Shown here: in pieces, positions 28,387-37,792 of the stretch
Layout: the number at the start of each line of letters is the position of its first letter
Numbering within the stretch: the first letter of the stretch is position 1
Source of the DNA: an uncultured Bacteroidota bacterium
Lineage (GTDB): Bacteria > Bacteroidota > Bacteroidia > Flavobacteriales > Flavobacteriaceae
Assembly: GCA_902546725.1 (NCBI GenBank)
Contig: CACCLB010000002.1
Span: forward strand, 1 to 64,000
DNA: 64,000 nt
Reading direction: 5' to 3'
Program-made: the position numbers and the translations under genes
Notes under the pieces: model-generated
Told to the model about the DNA's origin: nothing
Seen by the model: only the letters and a program-made list of their open reading frames with translations
The model's database searches: none

Positions 28387-31284
28387 GTGCAACAACATCT
28401 TTTGAGTCTAAAAAATAGAATGGAAGGAGAGCTGGGATGGGACCGTCTGCACCAAACCCTTTATGCTACTGATGCTTCTGTTTACAAAATACTACCACTG
28501 GCTGTTGCCTTTCCGAAAAACGACAATGACCTAATCTTACTTATTGATTTTGCACGAGCACATCAAACCAGTCTTATTCCCCGTACCGCTGGCACTTCAT
28601 TGGCTGGTCAATGCGTGGGTAAAGGCATCGTAGTTGATTTGTCCAAGCATTTTACAGCTATTTTAGATTTAGATATAGCGGGACAAAGCGTTCGGGTTCA
28701 ACCGGGGGTCAATCGGGACGCACTTAATGACTATCTCAAACCACACGGTTTGTTTTTTGGTCCAAACACCTCTACTTCAGCTTTTTGCATGATGGGCGGT
28801 ATGGTAGGAAATAATTCTTCGGGAACAACCTCCATCCGTTATGGGGTAACCAGAGACCAAGTTTTAGAACTCGAAACTCTTTTATCAGACGGTTCAAAGG
28901 CAATTTTTAAGGGAATAGGAGAGGATGAATTCACTTTAAAAACTCAGGAGCAATCTCTTGAGGGGGCCATTTATAGCTATTTCCAGCAAACACTGTCCCA
29001 AGCAACAGTTAGACAAAAAATTGAGGAAGACTTTCCTGAAGCCAGTATTCATCGAAGAAATACAGGCTATGCTGTAGATGCATTAATGCAACAGCAACCT
29101 TTTACAGCCAAAGGCGATTTATTCAATCTATCAAAATTACTTGCTGGGAGTGAAGGCACTTTGGCTTTTACCACAGCAATGACACTTCAACTTGCCCCTT
29201 TACCTCCTAAAAATGCGGTGATATTGGCACTGCATTTTGAGAGTATCAGCAGCGCCATGCGGGCGGTAGTACCCGTAATGCAGCACAAATTATACACTTG
29301 CGAGTTAATGGATAAAACCATCTTGGATTGTACCAAGGGACATCCAGGCTATCAGGAACACCGTCTTTTTATCCACGGAGATCCCAAAGCCATATTATTA
29401 CTGGAATTAAGAGATGAGGATAAACAAGGTTTGGACAAACAACTTCAGGATTTACAGCAAACGGTAAACGAAGGCCAATTGAGTTATGCAGCAGTACCCC
29501 TTTGGGGTGATGCCATTGCCAAAGCCAACGAGCTTAGGCACGCAGGTTTGGGCTTGTTGGGTAATCTTGTTGGAGACGATAAAGCCGTGGCCTGTATAGA
29601 AGATACTGCTGTTCCTTTAGAGCGCTTGGCGGACTATATTGAAGAGTTTCAGCAACTCATGTTGCAATTTGAGCAAGAGGTCGTCTATTACGCCCATGCT
29701 GGTGCAGGTGAATTGCATCTCAGACCTATATTGAATTTAAAGACCACAAAAGGGGTTCAAGATTTTAGAGCAATTACCCTGGCTGTAGCCCATTTGGTTA
29801 AAAAATACAAAGGAGCTCTTAGTGGGGAACACGGCGATGGTATTGTCCGTTCTGAGTTTATACCCATAGTAGTGGGTCAGGAAAATTACCAACTCTTTAA
29901 AGAGATCAAACAACTGTTTGATCCAAAAAATATATTTAATCCAGGGAAAATAGTCGATTCCCTCCCTATGGATAAAAATCTGAGAACGGAAAACAAAGAA
30001 ACACCCGTGCATCCTACTGCCTTTGACTTTTCCTCGGATCAAGGTTTGCTAAGGGCTGCAGAAAAATGCAATGGTGCAGGGAAATGCCGGTCAACTTTGC
30101 CTTCAGGAGCCATGTGTCCGAGTTATCGAGCGACTTTAGACGAAAAACACAACACGCGTGGAAGGGCAAATGTACTTCGAGAAGTACTCAGTCAGGACAA
30201 AAAACCCAATGCCTTTGACAGTGAAGAGCTTAAAGCTGTATTTGATTTGTGTTTGAGTTGTAAGGCCTGTGCCACCGAATGTCCGAGTAGTGTAGATGTA
30301 GCAACCTATAAAGCAGAATTCCTCTACCAATACCAAAAGGCAAATGGCAGCAGTCTTCGAGATAAGCTCTTTGCTAATTTTGGAAAAATAAATAAAATCA
30401 CTCAGCCCATAAGAGGTTTACAAAATAGACTTTTTGCACAAAAAACAAGTCGAAAATTGATTGCCTCACTAGTGGGAATCAGCCCAAAAAGAAGCCTTCC
30501 GAGTCTAGAAAAAGGATTGTATAAGTCATTCAAATCCAATAATATAAATAAATCAAATCAAAGTGTTTATTTATATCTTGATGAGTTTTCCAATTACAAT
30601 GAAACACATATTGGGAAAGCCGCTTTAGGCTTGCTAGAAGGCTTGGGGTATCAAGTTAAACTACTAGCCCCTACAGACAGTGGGCGAACCTATATATCCA
30701 AAGGCTTTTTAAAGCAGGCAAAACTGTGTGCAGATCAAAATGTAGTCCTTTATGCCGGTCTTATATCCGAAAATACACCCTTGTTAGGAATTGAGCCCTC
30801 CGCCATTTTCACCTTTAAGGATGAATATCCCAAACTGAGCTCTCATGCTGAGAAAGCAAAGAAATTGGCACCAAATTGCATGCTGGTGGAAACCTTTATT
30901 GCTATGGAGATTGAAAAAGGAACTATTCATTCATCACAATTCCACAGTGAGAAAAAGGAAATTAAAATTCATGCACATTGCTACCAAAAGGCCTTAGGCA
31001 AGCCTTTTCATACCTTTCAAATGCTGAATCTACCTAAAAACTACAAGGTTAGTCTTCTCAATACGGGCTGCTGCGGTATGGCAGGTTCTTTTGGCTATGA
31101 AAAAGAACATTATGAAGTCAGTATGAAAGTAGGAGAAGAGCGTTTGTTCCCTGCAGTACGAAAAGCAACAGCTGAGACTGTGATTGCTGCAAACGGTACC
31201 AGCTGCCGTCATCAGATATACGACGGTACAGGTCGAAACAGCCATCATCCCATCACTATTTTGCACCAGGCGCTTATCGTCTGA
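28387..31284 (+). CDS. FAD-linked oxidase with Fe-S domain, YdiJ-like (probable D-2-hydroxyglutarate dehydrogenase)
   Basis: A 965-residue protein starting at GTG 28387. The N-terminal half is a PCMH-type FAD domain (PRTAGTSLAGQ; MGGMVGNNSSGTTSIRYG) followed by the FAD-oxidase C-terminal domain with GEHGDGIVRSEF. The C-terminal half has ferredoxin-like cysteines (CNGAGKC from 561; CLSCKACATECP from 622) and a CCG motif (GCCGMAGSFG near 894). This layout matches E. coli YdiJ, a D-2-hydroxyglutarate dehydrogenase; D-lactate dehydrogenase is the main alternative. D-2-hydroxyglutarate is what the DUF1338 enzyme 3.4 kb upstream should make, so 2-oxoglutarate production is the favoured role. Likely bound to the inner face of the membrane. 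Confidence 0.82.
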   Translation: MQQHLLSLKNRMEGELGWDRLHQTLYATDASVYKILPLAVAFPKNDNDLILLIDFARAHQTSLIPRTAGTSLAGQCVGKGIVVDLSKHFTAILDLDIAGQSVRVQPGVNRDALNDYLKPHGLFFGPNTSTSAFCMMGGMVGNNSSGTTSIRYGVTRDQVLELETLLSDGSKAIFKGIGEDEFTLKTQEQSLEGAIYSYFQQTLSQATVRQKIEEDFPEASIHRRNTGYAVDALMQQQPFTAKGDLFNLSKLLAGSEGTLAFTTAMTLQLAPLPPKNAVILALHFESISSAMRAVVPVMQHKLYTCELMDKTILDCTKGHPGYQEHRLFIHGDPKAILLLELRDEDKQGLDKQLQDLQQTVNEGQLSYAAVPLWGDAIAKANELRHAGLGLLGNLVGDDKAVACIEDTAVPLERLADYIEEFQQLMLQFEQEVVYYAHAGAGELHLRPILNLKTTKGVQDFRAITLAVAHLVKKYKGALSGEHGDGIVRSEFIPIVVGQENYQLFKEIKQLFDPKNIFNPGKIVDSLPMDKNLRTENKETPVHPTAFDFSSDQGLLRAAEKCNGAGKCRSTLPSGAMCPSYRATLDEKHNTRGRANVLREVLSQDKKPNAFDSEELKAVFDLCLSCKACATECPSSVDVATYKAEFLYQYQKANGSSLRDKLFANFGKINKITQPIRGLQNRLFAQKTSRKLIASLVGISPKRSLPSLEKGLYKSFKSNNINKSNQSVYLYLDEFSNYNETHIGKAALGLLEGLGYQVKLLAPTDSGRTYISKGFLKQAKLCADQNVVLYAGLISENTPLLGIEPSAIFTFKDEYPKLSSHAEKAKKLAPNCMLVETFIAMEIEKGTIHSSQFHSEKKEIKIHAHCYQKALGKPFHTFQMLNLPKNYKVSLLNTGCCGMAGSFGYEKEHYEVSMKVGEERLFPAVRKATAETVIAANGTSCRHQIYDGTGRNSHHPITILHQALIV

Positions 31285-31314
31285 GCAGAGCCTTTAAAAG
31301 TCAATCCAAAACTT

Positions 31315-31322
31315 TATCTTTG
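31315..31322 (+). promoter_or_regulatory. Candidate -7 box for aroC (TATCTTTG)
   Basis: A TAnnTTTG match 18 bases before the aroC start in a 56-base gap. No good TTG at -33. The placement is right for a promoter. Confidence 0.4.
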
Positions 31323-31340
31323 ACTCTTTAAAATAAAATT

Positions 31341-32405
31341 ATGGCTGGGAACACTTACGGCACCATTTTTAAACTTAGCACATTTGGAGAATCTCATGGA
31401 AAAGCAATAGGAGGCGTCATTGACGGTTGTCCAGCTGGAGTCGAATTGGATCTAGAGGCCATACAGCGAGACCTAGACCGTCGTAAACCTGGACAATCCG
31501 CTATAGTAACCCAACGAAAAGAACCGGACGAGGTTGAGTTTTTCTCAGGTATTTTTGAAGGAAAGACCACTGGAACTCCGATCGGCTTTGCCATTCACAA
31601 TACCAATCAAAAATCAAAAGACTATTCTCATATAAAAGACAGCTTCCGTCCTTCTCATGCCGACTATGTATATGATGAAAAATATGGCATAAGAGATTAT
31701 CGAGGAGGTGGACGCAGTTCTGCGCGAGAAACAGCCAGCAGGGTGGTGGCAGGTGCCATTGCAAAACAATTTTTAAATCCCTTAAGTATTAACGCTTATG
31801 TGTCCGCTGTAGGAAACATCAAATTGGAAGCAGATCCTGCTACTGTTGATTTCGCTGAAATTGAAAACAATCCTGTACGCTGTCCAGATCAAGCTAAAGC
31901 TGCTGAAATGGAAGCTTACATCAAACAAATCCGTAAGGAAGGAGACACCATAGGGGGTATAGTAACTTGTGTAATTAAAAATGTTCCCGTTGGACTGGGT
32001 GAGCCTGTCTTTGACAAACTGCATGCAGAATTAGGAAAGGCTATGCTTTCCATCAATGCCGTCAAAGGTTTTGAATACGGTAGTGGTTTTGAAGGAACCA
32101 GCATGAAAGGAAGTGCGCACAACGATCTTTTTAATACAGACGGTACAACCAAAACCAATCAATCTGGTGGGGTTCAGGGAGGAATTTCCAATGGAATGGA
32201 CATTTACTTTAGAGTGGCTTTTAAGCCTGTAGCTACCATCATGCAAAACCAAGAAACGATCAATTCAAAAGGAGATACAGTTGCTATGCAAGGTAAAGGG
32301 AGACACGACCCTTGTGTAGTTCCTAGAGCTGTACCCATCGTAGAAGCCATGGCAGCACTTGTTTTGGCTGACTTTAAACTATTAAAACGAACCAATAAAA
32401 TTTAA
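31341..32405 (+). CDS. aroC: Chorismate synthase
   Basis: A 354-residue FMN-dependent enzyme that makes chorismate from 5-enolpyruvylshikimate 3-phosphate, the last shikimate step. Signature regions are intact: [14 protein letters not shown] (16-29), [30 protein letters not shown] and GVQGGISNG. Length is normal. The symporter gene follows after 16 bases on the same strand. Its neighbours are not aromatic biosynthesis genes, as is common for aroC. Confidence 0.97.
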   Translation: MAGNTYGTIFKLSTFGESHGKAIGGVIDGCPAGVELDLEAIQRDLDRRKPGQSAIVTQRKEPDEVEFFSGIFEGKTTGTPIGFAIHNTNQKSKDYSHIKDSFRPSHADYVYDEKYGIRDYRGGGRSSARETASRVVAGAIAKQFLNPLSINAYVSAVGNIKLEADPATVDFAEIENNPVRCPDQAKAAEMEAYIKQIRKEGDTIGGIVTCVIKNVPVGLGEPVFDKLHAELGKAMLSINAVKGFEYGSGFEGTSMKGSAHNDLFNTDGTTKTNQSGGVQGGISNGMDIYFRVAFKPVATIMQNQETINSKGDTVAMQGKGRHDPCVVPRAVPIVEAMAALVLADFKLLKRTNKI

Positions 32406-32421
32406 CCTCCAGCCCTTTACA

Positions 32422-33684
32422 ATGAAAAAACTCGCCTTACACTGGAAAATACTAATCGGAATGGCTCTTGGGGTCGTTTTTGGAGCCTTTTTATCCTTTG
32501 TTCCCAACGGTTCTGGATTTATCAAAGATTACATCAAACCCTTTGGAACAATTTTTATCAATTTACTAAAGTTGATAGCTGTTCCTCTAATCTTAGCTTC
32601 ACTGATTAAAGGTGTTTCGGATTTGAAGGATATTTCCAAACTCTCTCAAATGGGAGGACGAACCATACTTACCTATCTGATTACTACCTTGACTGCAGTA
32701 ACCATCGGACTCATACTCGTCAATTCTATACAACCGGGTAAATCCATCAGTGTTGAAACCCGAAATGAACTCGTTGAAGCATATTCTACCAATACTCAGG
32801 AAAAACAAGCTGCAGCAGCCAAACAAAAAGAAGCAGGCCCTTTAAACGCCCTAGTTGAAATGGTTCCTTCCAATATCTTTTTGGCGGCCTCTAACAACCG
32901 CAACATGCTTCAAGTCATCTTTTTTGCGCTATTTTTTGGTATCGGAATGATTTTATTACCGCCTAAAAAAATCAAACCCGTAAAAAAATTCTTTGATTCT
33001 TTTAATAACATCATACTCAAACTGATTGACCTGATCATGCTGGCAGCACCCTATGGAGTTTTTGCCCTCTTAGCAGCCTTGGTTGTTGAAGCACCAAGCC
33101 TGGAGCTATTTCAGGCTCTTGCACTTTATGCAATTACCCTATTGCTGGGACTTGCCGCTATGATAGTGGTTTATATCATGATTGTTCGGGTGTTTACCAA
33201 AAAGAAAGTTGACTTTTTCATGAAGGGGATTGCTCCCGCACAACTGTTAGCATTTTCTACAAGTTCAAGTGCCGCAACTTTACCTGTAACCATGGAATGT
33301 GTAGAAGAAAACCTTGGGGTTGACGAGGAGGTCGCTAGTTTTGTACTTCCTATAGGAGCTACCATCAATATGGACGGGACTTCGGTTTATCAGGGGGTAG
33401 CAGCGGTATTTATCGCTCAGGCTTTTGGTCTTGACCTTAGCTTAAGTGCTCAATTGGGAATTGTTTTTACCGCAACCTTAGCCTCCATCGGAACAGCCGC
33501 TGTTCCCAGCGCAGGGATAGTGATGTTGGTCATTGTACTGGCTCAAGCAGGAATACCCGAAGCTGGATTGGCATTAATTTTTGCCATAGACAGGCCCTTG
33601 GATATGTGCCGTACTATAGTCAATGTGACTGGTGACGCAGCAGTATCCATGATCGTAGGAAAATCAATCGGTAAATTAAAGTAG
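32422..33684 (+). CDS. Dicarboxylate/amino acid:cation symporter (DAACS family)
   Basis: A 420-residue membrane protein with about eight helices and two re-entrant loops. The family loop STSSSAATLPVT and the TM7 motif NMDGTSVYQG are both present, followed by the second re-entrant loop (GTAAVPSAG) and RPLDMCRTIVNVTGDA. Such carriers import glutamate, aspartate or C4-dicarboxylates with sodium or protons. Between TM3 and TM4 there is a Q/K/A-rich insert (about residues 120-140). One base separates its stop from the convergent mscL stop. Confidence 0.92.
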   Translation: MKKLALHWKILIGMALGVVFGAFLSFVPNGSGFIKDYIKPFGTIFINLLKLIAVPLILASLIKGVSDLKDISKLSQMGGRTILTYLITTLTAVTIGLILVNSIQPGKSISVETRNELVEAYSTNTQEKQAAAAKQKEAGPLNALVEMVPSNIFLAASNNRNMLQVIFFALFFGIGMILLPPKKIKPVKKFFDSFNNIILKLIDLIMLAAPYGVFALLAALVVEAPSLELFQALALYAITLLLGLAAMIVVYIMIVRVFTKKKVDFFMKGIAPAQLLAFSTSSSAATLPVTMECVEENLGVDEEVASFVLPIGATINMDGTSVYQGVAAVFIAQAFGLDLSLSAQLGIVFTATLASIGTAAVPSAGIVMLVIVLAQAGIPEAGLALIFAIDRPLDMCRTIVNVTGDAAVSMIVGKSIGKLK

Positions 33685-33685
33685 C

Positions 33686-34111
33686 CTATTTCTTAAGTAA
33701 ATCTCGGATTTCAGTTAGCAACACCTCTTCTTTTGAAGGTGGGGGCGGAGCTGCAGCAACAGTCTCTTCTTCTTTTGTAAGCCTATCCTTGGTCTTATTG
33801 TACATTTTGACCGCAATAAATATCGCGAAGCTTACAATGAGAAAGGTGATGATGGTGTTGACAAAAGTGCCGTAGTTGATGGCAACTTCAGCAACCTCTC
33901 CTTGGGCTTCTTTGATGACAATTTTTAAATCAGAAAAATCAACTCCACCGAGTAGCATCCCTACAGGAGGCATGACCACATCATTAACCAAAGACTTCAC
34001 TATGGCACCAAAATAGGTGGCTAAGATTAGACCTACCGCTAACTCAACTACATTTCCACGGCTAATAAACTTTTTAAACTCTTTCATTTGGGGTGATTTA
34101 AGTGGATTCAT
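33686..34111 (-). CDS. mscL: Large-conductance mechanosensitive channel
   Basis: A 141-residue channel protein that opens under membrane tension to release solutes. TM1 (FISRGNVVELAVGLILATYF) and TM2 (TIITFLIVSFAIFIAVKMY) are clear, with a periplasmic loop between and a charged C-terminal helix (SKEEVLLTEIRDLLKK). The methionine at 34087 (MKEFKKF) is the more usual start; the upstream ATG at 34111 adds eight residues. A proline-rich stretch (APPPPSKEE) precedes the C-terminal bundle. It follows the DCC-family gene by 11 bases in the mutS2 unit. Confidence 0.93.
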   Translation of the reverse strand: MNPLKSPQMKEFKKFISRGNVVELAVGLILATYFGAIVKSLVNDVVMPPVGMLLGGVDFSDLKIVIKEAQGEVAEVAINYGTFVNTIITFLIVSFAIFIAVKMYNKTKDRLTKEEETVAAAPPPPSKEEVLLTEIRDLLKK

Positions 34112-34122
34112 ATCAAATAAAA

Positions 34123-34521
34123 CTATAAAAATTTATGCTTGAATTTAGAATCTGGCAGTGGACATTGACCCAACTTGCCAAACCAATTGTAACGTCTTTT
34201 TGCAATCCCTCTGTAAATCCAGTTTAATAAAGGCTCTGGAATTGCTTTAAAAATCAAAAGCAGCCTCCAAAACCCACCCAAGGCAAGCACTACCTCAAAA
34301 ACCACTGCAGATTCTGCCAAAGGACTTTTTTGTTGATCCCAAATGAGCACTGAATCCAATTTTGAAAGGTCGAAGCCGGTAGCTACTACCATTTCTTTAG
34401 CTTTAGGACTTTCTAAAGGAGCAAAGCGCAATCGATCTTTTGTATCCCAACGACATAGATTACGGACCCAAAAATTGCAAAAAGCACAATATCCGTCGTA
34501 AAAAACTATAAGCGGTTTCAT
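34123..34521 (-). CDS. DCC-family thiol-disulfide oxidoreductase-like protein (DUF393)
   Basis: A 132-residue protein beginning with the family signature YDGYCAFCNFWV (residues 8-19) containing CxxC, followed by a thioredoxin-like fold (RLRFAPLES; SVLIWD) and a hydrophobic region (LALGGFWRLLLIFKAIPEPLL). Predicted to be a redox protein, with no defined role in Bacteroidota. The start overlaps the mutS2 stop by four bases (ATGA), so it is translationally coupled to mutS2. Confidence 0.82.
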   Translation of the reverse strand: MKPLIVFYDGYCAFCNFWVRNLCRWDTKDRLRFAPLESPKAKEMVVATGFDLSKLDSVLIWDQQKSPLAESAVVFEVVLALGGFWRLLLIFKAIPEPLLNWIYRGIAKRRYNWFGKLGQCPLPDSKFKHKFL

Positions 34522-36695
34522 TTTACTTTTTTAGCTGACTTGACCAGTTCAAGCAGATCAAGGCTGACTTGGGTTGTAAAAGCACCATAATTGACGATGG
34601 CTTTTTGCTTTTCAATAGCATCGATACTACCCACAGAACGACCGTCAAAGAGTCGAACCTGGTCGCCAACTGCAAGGGTAGGCTTGGGTTGTTCCACCGC
34701 TTCAACTTGCTTTTTCTGTTTTTTCTTTTCCTTACGCACTTTGACAAGGTCTTTTTTAACCTGTTCGTCAAGTTTTTTCTTTTGCTCTCGGTCTTTTTTT
34801 GCTACCGCTGCCGTTTTACGTTTGCGCTTGGCGTTTTCTGTTTCAATGATACGAAGCAATTCTGCAATCAAAGGGCGCTTTTTATTGTTGGTAAAATAGC
34901 GTTCAGCAAGCTCATTGACCTTGTTTCCCAAAACAATCATCCGCTGATTATGATCAAAAAGCTCTTGATAACTGGTCAATTTTGCCTTGAGTTTGGCATT
35001 CATGGTTTGCATCTTATCGGATTCACTCTTGACCTTATCTTCCTTTTCTTTAAGTGATTTTCCAGTCTTCATCATAGCTGAACGCTCTTTTTGAAGCTTG
35101 GCGATGGTCGCGTCGAAACGCACTTTTCCCCGCTCTATTTTCTTTTCAGCTCGATTGATCAAATTAAAGGGCAAGCCGTTTTTTTGTGCCACTTCAAAGG
35201 TGAATGAACTCCCTGCTTCACCCATGACCAACTTAAAAACAGGTTCTAGTGTTTTGTTGTCGAACTGCATATTGGCATTGACCATAGCGGGTAATTCATT
35301 TGCCAAAGCCTTTAAATTGGAATAATGGGTCGTGATCAATCCAAATGCTTCACGCTCGTAAAAATCTTCCAACATCACTTCTGCTAATGCTCCTCCCAGT
35401 TCTGGATCAGAGCCTGTCCCGAATTCATCAATAAGAAAAAGGGTATTGGCATTGCACTTTCTCAAAAAATACTTCATGTTTTTGAGTCGATAGGAATAGG
35501 TGCTCAAATGGTTTTCTATGGATTGATTGTCCCCTATATCAGTGAGCATTTGCCCAAAGAGGGCTGCCTTAGACCTTTCGTGTACGGGAATTAATATCCC
35601 CGTTTGTAACATCAATTGCAATAAGCCTACAGTTTTTAAGGTAATGCTTTTACCACCCGCATTCGGTCCTGAAATCACTACGATTCTATTTTCTGGATCC
35701 AAATGAACGTCTTGAGGATGGGTGGGCTTATTTTCCAGTTTATGAGCTTGCAACAACAAGGGATGATACGCTTTGATATAGGCAATCTGTTTTTGATCTT
35801 GGGTTATCTCTGGAAGTAACCCTCCTATTTCTTGTGCATAACGCGCTTTGGCATGAACAAGATCCATTTCCAATAAAAAGGCGTGTTGCATTTCGAGATA
35901 GGGGAGGTAAGGCCTGAAAAAATCGGTGAGTTGACTCAGTATTTTTTTGATTTCCTCTCCTTCTTCGAATTCCAAATTCTGCAATTCACGTGTCTGCGCA
36001 TTGGTTGCTTCAGGCTCAATAAATACGATACTTCCCGTTTTGGAGCTTCCCATATTGGCTCCTTTTATTTTACGACGGTACATCGCTTTGACTGCCAAAA
36101 CACGGCGGTTTTCAATGACAGACTCTCGTATATCGTCTAAATAATCTGCATTGCTGAACTGACTCAAAGCCTTGTTAAAACTACTGCTGATCTTACCCCT
36201 CAATTGCTGCATCTGTTTTCTGATACTGTAAAGAGTGTCAGAGGCGTCGTTGCGCACCTCTCCAAATCGATCTATAACTCCATCTACTGTAGGTTTAATC
36301 TGTTTTTCTTCGTACAACTGTTCAGCTAAACCACTGAGGCTGGGGTAATATGTTTTAAACTTGTCTAGAAAACGAACTAGGGTATTGCTCGTTTCTGTAT
36401 TGCGTGCTAAATTTCGAAAGGCCTCCAACTCCAGTACAGAGTTCTCAATTTTAAGCAATTGGAAATATTGGGAGACATCTTCAAAGCCGTGATTTGGAAT
36501 GCGGTTTTCATTATCAAAAGAGGCACAATATTCAGAAGTCATCTGCAGTTTTTTCAGCACTTCTTCAGTATCTGTTTGGGGTTTAAGCCCCAATACTACT
36601 TCTTTACCCATAGGAGTAATTGCAAAAGCAGCACACTGCCTAAGGACTTCATCGTACTCAAGATCTTCCAGTGTTTTTTCGGGAATGCTCACCAT
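34518..36695 (-). CDS. mutS2: MutS2 family ATPase lacking the Smr domain
   Basis: A 725-residue MutS2-type protein: clamp/lever region, then the ABC-type ATPase with Walker A GPNAGGKS (343-350), Walker B LFLIDEFGTGSDPELGG and the ST-H segment LITTHYSNLKAL. A long charged coiled coil (about residues 510-670, Lys/Glu-rich) leads to a short KOW-like beta domain (AVGDQVRLFDGRSVGSI). The protein then ends. The C-terminal Smr nuclease domain of classical MutS2 is absent, so DNA nicking is not expected. Roles reported for MutS2 include control of recombination and rescue of collided ribosomes. A promoter-like box lies upstream at 36719-36726. Confidence 0.88.
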   Translation of the reverse strand: MVSIPEKTLEDLEYDEVLRQCAAFAITPMGKEVVLGLKPQTDTEEVLKKLQMTSEYCASFDNENRIPNHGFEDVSQYFQLLKIENSVLELEAFRNLARNTETSNTLVRFLDKFKTYYPSLSGLAEQLYEEKQIKPTVDGVIDRFGEVRNDASDTLYSIRKQMQQLRGKISSSFNKALSQFSNADYLDDIRESVIENRRVLAVKAMYRRKIKGANMGSSKTGSIVFIEPEATNAQTRELQNLEFEEGEEIKKILSQLTDFFRPYLPYLEMQHAFLLEMDLVHAKARYAQEIGGLLPEITQDQKQIAYIKAYHPLLLQAHKLENKPTHPQDVHLDPENRIVVISGPNAGGKSITLKTVGLLQLMLQTGILIPVHERSKAALFGQMLTDIGDNQSIENHLSTYSYRLKNMKYFLRKCNANTLFLIDEFGTGSDPELGGALAEVMLEDFYEREAFGLITTHYSNLKALANELPAMVNANMQFDNKTLEPVFKLVMGEAGSSFTFEVAQKNGLPFNLINRAEKKIERGKVRFDATIAKLQKERSAMMKTGKSLKEKEDKVKSESDKMQTMNAKLKAKLTSYQELFDHNQRMIVLGNKVNELAERYFTNNKKRPLIAELLRIIETENAKRKRKTAAVAKKDREQKKKLDEQVKKDLVKVRKEKKKQKKQVEAVEQPKPTLAVGDQVRLFDGRSVGSIDAIEKQKAIVNYGAFTTQVSLDLLELVKSAKKVK

Positions 36696-36718
36696 GGTTT
36701 TTTCTTAACTTAGCCTTG

Positions 36719-36726
36719 CAAAAGTA
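36719..36726 (-). promoter_or_regulatory. Candidate -7 box for mutS2 (TACTTTTG)
   Basis: A TAnnTTTG match on the minus strand, 23 bases upstream of the mutS2 ATG, inside the 39-base gap between divergent mutS2 and ung. The opposite strand has TAGCCTTG (one mismatch), so the two promoters may overlap. Confidence 0.4.
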
Positions 36727-36734
36727 ATAAAATC

Positions 36735-37403
36735 ATGCAGGTAGAAATACATCCGAGCTGGGAAAAGGTCTTGCAGTCCGAATTCAGCAGCCCTTATTTC
36801 CACGACTTGATTGCTTTTGTTAAAGAGGATTATAAAAACAGTCGCTGTTTTCCTCCTGGATCCCAAATCTTTAATGCCTTTGACCGTTGTCCTTTTGAGC
36901 AAGTAAAAGTCGTTCTTTTAGGGCAAGATCCTTATCACGGCCCCGGTCAGGCGCACGGTCTGTGCTTTTCAGTTCCAGAGGGTATACCGCATCCTCCTTC
37001 GCTGCAAAATATTTTTAAGGAACTAGAGGGTGATCTCGGTCTTGCTGTTCCACAGAGTGGAAACCTAGAAGCCTGGGCTAAACAAGGAGTCTTTTTATTG
37101 AATGCGACTTTGACAGTACGTGCGCATCAGGCAGCAAGCCATCAAAAAAAGGGCTGGGAGCAGTTTACAGATGAAGTAATCAAAAAACTTTCACAGCAGG
37201 GTCAAGGCTTGGTCTTTATGCTGTGGGGTGGCTTTGCCAAGCAAAAAATAAAATTAATCGATACGGACAAGCACCTTGTGCTGAGCAGTGGGCATCCCTC
37301 TCATTTAAGTGCCAATCGAGGATACTGGTTTGGCAACAAACACTTTAGTCAATGCAATGCCTATTTAAAAGATCAAGGCAAAACACCAATTCAATGGGGA
37401 TAA
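36735..37403 (+). CDS. ung: Uracil-DNA glycosylase
   Basis: A 222-residue family 1 enzyme that removes uracil from DNA. The catalytic water-activating loop GQDPYHG (63-69), the uracil-binding LLNATLTVRAH, and the DNA-intercalation loop HPSHLSANRG (187-196) are all present; His187 is the usual catalytic histidine. The intercalation loop has His where Pro is common (HPSPLS), a known variant. It is divergent from mutS2, with overlapping promoter space, so two DNA-maintenance genes may be co-regulated. Confidence 0.97.
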   Translation: MQVEIHPSWEKVLQSEFSSPYFHDLIAFVKEDYKNSRCFPPGSQIFNAFDRCPFEQVKVVLLGQDPYHGPGQAHGLCFSVPEGIPHPPSLQNIFKELEGDLGLAVPQSGNLEAWAKQGVFLLNATLTVRAHQAASHQKKGWEQFTDEVIKKLSQQGQGLVFMLWGGFAKQKIKLIDTDKHLVLSSGHPSHLSANRGYWFGNKHFSQCNAYLKDQGKTPIQWG

Positions 37404-37409
37404 AGCCCC

Positions 37410-37751
37410 TCAGCCTCCAATTCGCTTTACGCCATGCCCCATTTCAGTAAGTATTTGTATCAATTGCTCGCGGTAATTCCCCTGGATGATGATCTCCCCA
37501 TCTTTAACGCTACCGCCCACACCCACGGCCTGCTTCAGGCTTTTAGCAAGTGCTTTTAAGTCCTCAGTACTGCCTTCAAAACCTTTGATTAGGGTAACTG
37601 TTTTTCCTGCACGCCCTTTGTTGCTAAAGTGTGCTTCTAAATCTTGAGCTTGGAATTCAGGTTCTGCGTCGGGTAGGGGGTCGGGGTCTGGAGCCAAGTT
37701 TTCAAATTTGATTTTGGCAAGTTCTTCCAGACTGTTCAACTTTTTAGACAT
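37410..37751 (-). CDS. SUI1/eIF1-like translation factor (YciH type)
   Basis: A 113-residue protein with a basic, acidic-linker N-terminus and the SUI1 fold from about residue 45: GKTVTLIKGFEGS, then GVGGSVKDGEIIIQGNYRE and MGHGVKRIGG at the end. Bacterial SUI1 proteins resemble eIF1 and may influence start-codon selection; their cellular role is poorly known. It is monocistronic, convergent with ung (6-base gap) and divergent from the DinB-like gene. Confidence 0.88.
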   Translation of the reverse strand: MSKKLNSLEELAKIKFENLAPDPDPLPDAEPEFQAQDLEAHFSNKGRAGKTVTLIKGFEGSTEDLKALAKSLKQAVGVGGSVKDGEIIIQGNYREQLIQILTEMGHGVKRIGG

Positions 37752-37792
37752 AAGGGATTGAATATTAATGCTAAAATAGTAATTTAGGACTT

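Noticed and set aside
36719-36734. SOS-type operator between mutS2 and ung
   Set aside because: No recognisable LexA-like palindrome; the bases are explained by overlapping promoter boxes.
34523-36902. Many long antisense frames over mutS2 and ung
   Set aside because: Lys/Glu-rich coiled-coil DNA gives long open reverse frames; they show no motifs and no spacing to neighbours.
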